This document shows, piece by piece, positions 56,506 through 64,000 of a stretch of DNA of 64,000 nt. The notes below the pieces were generated by a model, which did not search any database, had not been told where the DNA came from, and saw only the letters and a list, made by a program, of their open reading frames with translations. The translations under genes were made by a program, and so were the position numbers. Source of the DNA: Oscheius sp. JU75 (Eukaryota; Nematoda; Chromadorea; Rhabditida; Rhabditidae); the NCBI GenBank assembly GCA_037178855.1, contig JASJZC010000002.1, forward strand, positions 620,001-684,000. The letters run 5' to 3'. Each line of letters begins with the position of its first letter. Position 1 is the first letter of the stretch.

Positions 56506-57533
56506 GGCACAACTTCCTTGTACAGCTGTCGAAAATAATTTACGAGCTGTGAAAAGCTGATTGTCTGGGGGTGATAAGAGGAGCTTGATACTTCCTCATT
56601 CCAAGATTAACGAACTCTTGGGAGTTTGGAGTCTGAACTGACCTGACCTTCACTTTACCCGGAACTGGACGATTAAATTTGACGATCTTATTGACAGAGA
56701 GAAAGCGGAAAGAGGGCTGTGCTCTCATTCGGATAATAATGTTAATAAACAGTCACTGTTTTCTCACATGAACCATGGCACTAGTGAAAGTTTTTCTCTG
56801 ATTGACGGGGAGCAAGAGATTATTCGTTATTGGCAGCGTTCTTGGGAGAAGAAATATGAACCTACTAAGGACCCAAAAATTTATTTTATACAAGTAAAAA
56901 GTCCGTAAAACACAGGGAGAAAATAAGGTACAAATCTTGTAGAGAGTAGGGGAGGAGCAGGAGTTGGCGATTTGAATGACGAGAAAAAGACCGCGAGCGT
57001 GAACTAACATAAGAAACGGATTACATGCGAGAAATCGTCAATAGGATCTGGAGCTCCTAAAAAGAAACCTTCAAACTGGTAACTCTTTTATTCGGTTGAG
57101 CTTCTAATACCAGTAACGAAGCAATAGTTTTTCTGAAAAAGCAGAGGAACCAACCTGAACGAAGCTCCTGCCAGTGGGCTCAGTGCAGCGGAGCAGGTGG
57201 GCTGTGGAGGTAGGCTTTATCGGCAGCAGTAACAATGATCTATAACAAAATAGTTAGAAAAGAGATATTAATGACTTACTCAGGGTGTGATGTAGAGTTC
57301 AGTGACAGTGACAGACATTCTCGCACCTTGCCTGTTAATTCTTTGAACACACCTTGCAGATAAGGGTATACATTTTATTATTAGATGCAAAAGGAGCAAC
57401 AACGAGAAGGTATGGGGAGCAAGCTGAGATACTGTTTGGGGGCAGACTGGAAGATCACAAAAAGTAAAAGGCTCTCAATACATAAGACAATATACCTGTA
57501 ACAACAATTTAAAGGGTAGAAGACGGTCAATCA

Positions 57534-59558
57534 CTAAGGGAGCATGCGGAACTTGTTACGTTGTCGTTGAGCATAGCACAGCGTTCCGACCAGGGTGGCA
57601 ATACAAGATAGACACAGGGCAGAGACAGCCCAGAATCCGACAAGAGGAACGCAGACAGATTCGCCCAGACGATGTTCCTTCTCGGAACGGAGAGCCTCAG
57701 GAGCTTCGGGGACACCTAAGCGATGAAATAGTCAATGTCACTGTCTCTCTGTATTTTTGTCTCCATGTCTCTCTATCCCTCTGACTCTCTTTTTGTCTCT
57801 CTGTCTCCTTATAGCTCTGTCCCTGTGTCTCTGTCTCTGTATCCACTCACCAAACTGCTTGTCTAGAATAGTAACTTCCGGAGAACTGATATCCACATCC
57901 ACCACAGTATCCCGTCTCTTCAACTCTCTCTTTCCAGTCACATTGTCTGAAGAAACATCAGGATGGGTCACGTCTCCAGGTCGCAAGTAGACCTCCTTTC
58001 CAGTCTTCTGGTCAGCGACGATGAGCTGGACCTTCGTCATAGGGGCAATCTCCATACCTGTAATGAACAGGTAGTCACCAGTGCGACTGTCAGTTACCTG
58101 ATCCCTCAACGTCGTTTCTTTGCTCTGTAAGAGTCTGTGGCGTTGGGAACTTCTTCGGTAGGATCAGAATAGTCGATGTCGGTTTTCCCGTGGTCGTCGA
58201 GCTGACCTCTGTCACTGTGGTGGTCACAAGGGTAGTGGTCTCTGGAGAAGTGGTCGTCGTGGTTGAAGGCACCGTCGTGGTCGAGGGAGCCGTGGTTGTG
58301 GTGGTAGTACTCGTAGTTGAGCTCACAGAACTCTTTCTAGTAGTCTTAACAGTAGCCGGCTTGGTCGGATCAATGGGGATGAGATTGTCATCGTCGAAGT
58401 CACTTTGGATAGTCGGTGACACAGCCGTCTTCACTCCTCCACATCTTGGAGGCTGAAAACTGAGAGTCAGGCTAAGAGTCTAACCACTTACCGTAATCTC
58501 ATCACATGTCTCTGTCCCCCTCACACAGTAGCGGATCTGACAGTTGAAGAAGACACTCGTCTGGTCAGGAATCAGGAAAGCGTTGGAGGCAGTAATGGCC
58601 TTAGAGAGACTGTTCGAATAGGTCAGGGCTGGCATCAGATAGGTTTCCAGGGTACAGCCATCCTCGTCCAGAATCTTGAACTGATTGCCAGCTCCGTCAG
58701 CAATGGAACAGGAGTGAACCATCATGGCGTATGTGTCCGAGGAACAATCCCACACGTGGTAGATCAGGTCTCCGACGTTGGCGTACTTGATAATTGGACC
58801 GTTGGCAGAGTCCTTGTGGAGGGTGTAGTTGCACACTGGGAGCTCGGGATTTCCGTTGAGGGCCTCCTCGGGCAGGTCCCTAAAAAATGGTATGGCCTGT
58901 CTCTGTCTCTTCTCTGAATGTTTCCCCTTTCTCTTTCCACTTCTTACTCCCGATCAGACACCTTGGCGTCTCAATTAGGAGCCACGAAAAAGCCAAGGTG
59001 ACAGTCTCTTCCCAGCCTTGGTGTGTCGGCATGGCAAATTTCAAGGAAGCCGAGCTAATAACTCACTTGATGAGCGGGATCTCTGCCCCAACGCCCTTGT
59101 CCGTCTCCTGGTAGAAACATCGGACATGAAACATCCTGTCGACCTTGGTCACAAAAAGGGGATGCAGTTGAACCACAATCGTCATCGAGTAGGACATGCC
59201 ACGGGGATTGGCTTCCCTCTTTCTGTTGGCATCACATTTATTGAAGTCAAAGACTATGTGAGTCGTGTTCGAGAAGGAGCAGCCTTCCTGAAAAACCAAA
59301 TTACCTAACTTCCACTACTGTGACTCACTTTTTTGAAATGTCCTTTTGTGAAGACGTGGGCTGGAAGATCCTTGGCTGTTTCTACAGACAACGCTACATG
59401 GTCGTGACCACATTCAATCGTTGGACTCCCTGAAACTTCTCTGTCTTACTGTCTCTCACTCTCTCTCTGTGTCCCTGTCTGTCTAACTCACCTTTCAACT
59501 GGTTGTCGAACTGGTAGCTGGCTAGTACCACTGGTAGCAATATGAGTAACCTAAGCAT
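57534..59558 (-). CDS. ZP-domain membrane protein, cuticlin-like
   Basis: Exons 57534-57715, 57851-58057, 58098-58452, 58492-58879, 59067-59287, 59329-59429 and 59492-59558 close at 506 residues. A signal peptide (MLRLLILLPVVLAS) is followed by a ZP module with the expected cysteines: TIECG, EGCSF, FNKC, HVRCFY, VCNY, HVWDCSS, HSCSI, DEDGCTLE, FNCQIRYC and ETCDE. DGCTLE and FNCQIRYC are typical of nematode cuticlin ZP-C halves. A Thr/Ser-rich mucin-like linker follows (58120-58340). Then comes a basic cleavage-like site RELKRR, and a single membrane span with a short tail (LVGFWAVSALCLSCIATLVG). Such proteins are shed and polymerise in the apical matrix or alae. Which cutl, dpy or noah member it is cannot be told. 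AATAAA lies near 57372 on the minus strand. Confidence 0.85.
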
Positions 59559-60269
59559 GTTCTGAAAATGCCAGTTTACGAAAAGTGTGACAGAAGATAG
59601 AGTCGGAGGAGGTCAAACGAGGCAAGAGTCGGATTTCTCCCTTGTCCCCACACTAATTGCGATAGGGGATGACAACGACGGCACCTCCTTTTGTGAAGGG
59701 GAGGAGGAAAAGGTACCAGCCAAGGCCAAGGTCCCCTCGGCTTTCACGCCTCCTAATTGCCGTGACTCTCATCGCTCTTTTGTTCTTACAGTAAACGGAA
59801 AGGGTCAAGAGTTATTGGAAAGAGACATCCAGTAGGTGGGGTAGGGTGCCAAGGTTAGTTGAGTTCTTCTCTCGACCGACTCGGCAGTTGACACAGTTAG
59901 ACCATTCATAATCCTACGTGGGCGCAATTGACCGTCTCTCCTGCCTCTAACCCACGATCGGGATGGGACAGTCTTGAGAGAACAGTGCTTTTGTGGGATT
60001 AGCGTTCGGGAGTTGTAACCTTGGCATTGGAAATGAGGGAGAATCGAGGGAATCAGTGGGACGAGGACTGGTGACTGTCACTGTCTCTCTTACTCTGTGT
60101 CTCAGTGTATCTCTCTCCATGTCCCTCTGTCTCGTTATTTCCCCGTCTCTGTCGTTAGCTCGAAGTAGAATAATTAGAAGAACCACGAAACAAGAAAACA
60201 ACTTTGTAGACACAGAGGAAGAGAGACAGTGACAGTCACCAGCCCTCGTCCCACTGATTCCCTCGATTC

Positions 60270-60412
60270 CATTATAAACTTTGTAACCTGTTAACTTGTC
60301 AATTCCTGTCAAGGATAGTCCAAGACTTAGTGGACTACTGTGCTGACTGCAAGAAGGCTCGTCTCCTGCTCTACCACTGGATAAATAAGCTCTACTCTAC
60401 AGAAACTGGTGG
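60270..60412. repeat. Dispersed tRNA-like repeat, copy 2
   Basis: It matches 23335-23490: AACTTGTCAATTCCTGTCAA, AGTGGACTACTGTGCTGACT, AAGAAGGCTCGTCTCC, CTCTACCACTGG. Confidence 0.6.
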
Positions 60413-60461
60413 AAAAGGCGGACAGGGACACTCTGACAATCTCCACTCGACCTGACACCTT

Positions 60462-60822
60462 ATGAGGATGCCTGACTATCTACTATCTATGTTGTCGCGC
60501 ACGCGAAGAAGAACTGCTGCGAGGCTCAAGATCAAGACGCAAAGGGTCAACGTGAAGATTCTCAAGTTTGAGTACTTGTTCCTACACGTATGGATGCCAG
60601 TGTTTCGTGCCTTCGAGCCTGGACAGATGTCCGACTACATCTACATTGTCCTGACACTGAGAGCCAAGTATCTGAAGACGCCGAGGAAGGAGCCCGATCA
60701 AGACAATCTCTCAATGGCTTGTAGTCGTTAAGGAATCCAGTGTCTACGGGCCCTGGATGATCTTTACAAACTGGGAATTATTCAAGAGGACAATCAGTGG
60801 AAGGACCGAGGAAGGCGTTAAG
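60462..60822 (+). pseudogene. Coding-like frame with an internal stop
   Basis: An ATG opens 89 codons (MRMPDYLLSMLSRTRRRTAA onwards) ending in TAA at 60729-60731. The same frame continues open and coding-like for 30 more codons (GIQCLRALDDLYKLGIIQED...) to a TAA at 60820-60822. This suggests one older frame broken by a stop, or stop readthrough. No family was recognised. Confidence 0.35.
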
Positions 60823-62434
60823 GGTTAGCTACCTTACTTTACAGGACTGGGTTTGGGTACTCACTCTGTCTCTCTGTCTAAAATCAAAAAGGTAAAGAGT
60901 AGAGAAAGCTCCACAAGACAAGAATTTCCTAAGTCCCTCCCCCGTTGTCCAGCTGTACAGCCTGTGCCGGAAGCTATAACCGTAAGGAGAAAAAAAGAGG
61001 GCAAAGACAGGTGATTTCTTGTAATAAGAGGCTCTCAAAGGCAATAATTGTCATTTTCTTGACGTCTTTATGAAGGGAAAGGGGGTAGAATGCGCCAACA
61101 GCTGGTAGACCAGGTGAGGTCAGACATATGGGCGCCCTGCGCTCCTGTTTGACCGGAAACAGGAACTCAAGGATGAGTTCGCATGACCTCAGGCTGTACG
61201 TTACGCAAAGACTGCAGCGCTCTTGAGCCATTGTTGGGCTGTAAAACCAGTAATGGGACTACGGTATGAGACCAAAGAAGACAAACGTCGTAAAGGTAGG
61301 AGCCATGGAGGCTAATAGATAGCCAAAGGGGGCATGACCCTTAGCCTCTTCAGTCGGCTGGCAAAAAGAAAGATGAGGTTGGGAAAGAGACCAGTCGGTC
61401 AGGACATAGGTTTTTGGAAGTACGTTTGGGAATGAGACTAGTTCCCGGTTGAGAGATACAGAACAGTTATGGAGTGAGAGTACAATGGCGGCCAGTTACA
61501 GAAAGAGTTACATAACGGGATCCCAGTTCAGAACACATTTCATTTTAGATCAAAGGGAGAGACAAAGCGACAAATGGACAGAGAAGCGGAGATACAGAGA
61601 GAGAGAGACAGAGCAGTAGGGGGACAGAGAGACAGATAGGGTCAAAACAGTCTGCTGATGGTCAACCTGGATTGGGATAACGGTTAATCCCCAAGCCGTG
61701 TCCAAAAGAGACAATAGGGCTCGAGGGCTGCGGATGCCTTTGGTCGCATCCAGGTTGGGCCTCATTAGCATGGAAGGGGTCACGCAAGCAATTGTCAAAA
61801 GAAGAGGGGATGACACAGGTGTGGGAAAAGGATGGCACAGACTTGCAACATAGGTCGAGTGAGTGGGAAAGAGAGACAGTTTGGATGACCTCCTTCTACA
61901 CCGCCGGAGGGGTCTCAGACTCACGACGAGAGAAGTGTTTGTCTTCGGACGGAACTTTGGAGGCGGACAGGGGGAGAGAGAGGGCATGCAAAAACAGAGA
62001 GACATGGATATGAAAAACTGGAATCTGTATTCCGAGACCAACCAGTTCAAAGAATGCGTCACTGGTAGGCTGACCCTCCTAATACTGTCACAAAACAATG
62101 ACTCTTCACAATTGACTCTTTTCTTGACTCGACCGAGGTCAAGTCTTCTCATTCATTAGTGACTACGAGAGGATTACGTAATTAACAAAAGACTGTCAGG
62201 TGAACATTCAAGATACATTAGTCTGTCTCTCTGACTCTCTGCCTCTATGGCTCTCTGTCTCTCCGTTTCTCTCTGACACTCCGTCTCTCACTCTAATCCC
62301 AAAAAGAGCTCCCTAAGTTTTCGACTGGTACGACCTTGACTTGTTAATTGCTTGGCAAGGTAACATCACAGCGGGCTAGTTACTTTTTTCAGCCCTCCTC
62401 TTCGGGCAAAGCGTTTATTTGATCAAGGAGAGAA

Positions 62435-63361
62435 TTAGAGTTTCTTGGTACGGGGAAGACAGGGACAATAGGTGGCATCTATCCCGGGATAGCCATTGGA
62501 TCCAGTTGGGCCTCTTTCTCCTAAAATGGATGAGTCAAGAGATAGGGCAACTGAACAACCTGGGGCTCCCTGTTGTCCATACAGTCCAGGCTCACCAGGG
62601 AAGCCGACGGGTCCATCAGGTCCCGGCTTTCCAGCCTCACCCGTAGGTCCAATCTGTCCTGTCTCTCCTATGTTTCCTGGCGGACCCTGGTCCCCCACGA
62701 TTCCTTTGATTCCAGTGTAACCATCTTCCCCACAGGGTCCTTGGTCTCCCGGACTACCATCCAATCCCTTCTCTCCTTCCAGACCATCCTCTCCAGGCGG
62801 ACCTCGAAGTCCGGGCGATCCGGGGGTACCGTTCAGACCGGGTAGACCGACGTAGCCTGATGGTCCTATGGGACCTTCGAGCCCCGATTGTCCCTTGGGT
62901 CCAAAAGGACAGACACGGCATCCGTCGATTCTGAGGGCTAGAGCCAGGTGAAGGATTCCGGGATCTCCAAGGGGACCAGTTGCTCCCGGCTCGCCGGGAT
63001 AGCCAGGGTCGCCTGGTTCTCCTGAATGTGGTAGTCTCTGTCTCTGTCTCTGTCACTCACCCGGTCTCCCAGGAGCTCCAGGTGGACAGTAGTTGTAGTA
63101 TTCGCATTCACAGTAATTGTAAACGATCTGTCTCTTTTCCCGTCTAGCCTCCTTCATCTCCTTCCAAGCCAGAGCTTCTAACTGAGCGAATGTGGCCATA
63201 TCCTGGTCCAACTGTGTCCTCAGCGCAGTCATTCGACTAAACGTGGTGGGCAAAGCACTGAGAAGACGAGTACGGGAGGGATAAGAAACCCACGCATAGA
63301 GACTAACCAAAGCGATGACCGAGACTCCACAGGCAACATTAAACCACTGATGTGAGTCCAT
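62435..63361 (-). CDS. col: Cuticle collagen
   Basis: Two exons, 62435-63021 and 63061-63361, close at 295 residues. The N-terminal cuticle-collagen domain has a membrane span (WFNVACGVSVIALVSLYAWV) and a helical region (MTALRTQLDQDMATFAQLE). A basic processing site, REKRQ, follows. Cysteines CECEYYNYC precede the first Gly-X-Y block. Triplets run to the end with breaks: a non-triplet stretch ILHLALALRIDGCRVCPFG in the middle and a short SVALSLDSSIL insert near the end. The C-terminus has YCPCLPRTKKL for disulfide linking. Cuticle collagens are secreted by the hypodermis at each moult. The polyadenylation signal follows 15-20 nt after the stop. Confidence 0.95.
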
Positions 63362-63478
63362 GGCTAGAGGGAGACTGTCGGGCTTGCGGTTCCAGCGATT
63401 TTCGCCTGGATGAGGGGGATGAGACAGGCGAGTTTTGCAATCATTGTTCGAGGGGGAAAGATTTTATTCACAGAGTGT

Positions 63479-63729
63479 CTACAATCCTTCGGATCTCTTC
63501 TTCCTGTTAGATAGACTCTCTTGACTCAGTTCCTTGACAGCTCTTTTGCTCCTGTACTTGATCATCGGAATGGGATCACTGAACTATTGTTGTACTGCGA
63601 AAGAGAGACAGAGACGAACCCCGACTCTTCTGAATAGACTACCTCTCCGTAAGAGTCATCCACAATTAGTACAGGTCTGGACGAAAAGACCAGACAGAGT
63701 ATGAGGGAGAGTAGTAGCAAAACTCTCAT
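63479..63729 (-). CDS. Small secreted propeptide with dibasic cleavage sites
   Basis: Exons 63479-63578 and 63620-63729 join in phase to 69 residues. The product begins with a clear signal peptide (MRVLLLLSLILCLVFS). An acidic stretch (IVDDSYGEVVYSEESGD) is followed by basic sites: SKR before AVKELSQESLSN, then RKKR before SEGL at the end. This is the layout of a neuropeptide-like or other processed peptide precursor; the released peptide would be about 14 residues. AATAAA occurs within 20 nt after the stop. It sits just upstream of the collagen on the same strand, about 120 bp away. No family was recognised. A small extracellular-matrix peptide is an alternative. Confidence 0.6.
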
Positions 63730-64000
63730 AGCTGGTTGAATGGCCTGCTCCTAAACAATAAACATGCGGTAACCCGATCCCTGTGATTCAACCCCCCACC
63801 ACCACCCACCCCCCATTACGCGAGCCAACAAGAAGCAGTCGTGGTCCCTCTTATCAGTTCCATGTGATCATCAGTTATCATCATTCCGGTACTTTGTGAA
63901 GACAGGCGTGGGCGACAGAAAAATCACCTCAGATGAACTCTGGGCAGGCTACAACCAAAGAGTACAGTGCAAAAGAGCTGTGAGATCCTGAAAGAACCAA
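63730..64000. other. Right-edge spacer
   Basis: A C-rich CCACC tract lies at about 63791-63815. No exon or known element was recognised; it probably holds the promoter of the small propeptide gene. Confidence 0.4.

Larger units (their letters stand above)
48671..57533. other. Long gene-poor region
   Basis: No spliced gene was recognised in nearly 9 kb. It holds AGTCAAGAGTC-rich sequence (49060-49580) and its inverse (54840-55340), simple-repeat tracts (50026-50095, 51054-51100, 51790-51900), a 5S-like fragment (50569-50625), a short hairpin (52487-52533) and a long (GA)n run (56443-56502). Frames at 52057-52335, 53249-53461 and 55444-55698 look partly coding but lack splice partners. Regulatory or non-coding RNA genes may be missed. 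Confidence 0.45.
59559..62434. other. Spacer with repeats and a broken coding fragment
   Basis: It holds GTCTCT tracts (60075-60160, 62220-62290), a repeat copy at 60270-60412 and a coding-like stretch at 60462-60822 listed separately. AATAAA for the collagen lies at about 62415 on the minus strand. Confidence 0.5.

Overview
The window is nuclear DNA of a nematode. The main evidence is a cuticle collagen with a nematode-type N-terminal domain, a ZP-domain cuticlin-like protein, compact spliced genes with many introns of 36-60 bp, 3' splice sites directly before several start codons (as expected for spliced-leader trans-splicing), and same-strand gene pairs spaced like operons. The gene complement (a WDR31 homologue, ERK5/SMA-5, Di-Ras/DRN-1, condensin CAP-G) fits a nematode, but no genus can be named from the sequence. 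The coding models below were built by hand from GT-AG junctions with reading-frame continuity. Nearly all close perfectly in frame.

Layout from left to right. At 1-115 is the end of a minus-strand gene. On the plus strand follow an ERK5-type MAP kinase (4455-7726) and a WDR31 homologue (8168-9774). They converge on a minus-strand condensin CAP-G gene (9831-15017). Diverging from CAP-G is a plus-strand pair: a small coiled-coil protein resembling dynactin p24 (15335-16016) and an RNF170-type RING E3 ligase (16205-18168). Then come, on the minus strand, a Di-Ras GTPase (19156-about 20800), a tRNA-Phe(GAA), a 51-residue single-pass membrane micropeptide (22773-23052) and a threonine/serine dehydratase with an ACT-like domain (23971-26051). 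A broken secreted Cys-rich gene and a long hairpin follow (27241-28456). Next is a full-length ABCC/MRP transporter on plus (29477-35857), then a minus-strand gene fusing an RRM, an F-box and leucine-rich repeats (36753-39924), and TFIIIB subunit BRF1 on plus (41549-46407). The right third is sparse and holds minus-strand extracellular or membrane genes: a type I membrane protein (47779-48670), the ZP protein (57534-59558), a cuticle collagen (62435-63361) and a small dibasic propeptide-like secreted protein (63479-63729).

The genes do not form one pathway. The left and middle hold housekeeping and signalling genes. The right end holds cuticle and secreted products.

The non-coding part is unusually patterned. 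Introns and spacers are full of (AGAGAC)n/(GTCTCT)n and (GTCACT)n repeats. Several dispersed families are recognisable by eye: composite tRNA-like elements, 5S-rRNA-like elements, a short hairpin built on GCAAAGTTGTAG, and three long fold-back repeats. A small secreted-protein family has two decayed copies, one of them nested antisense in a CAP-G intron.
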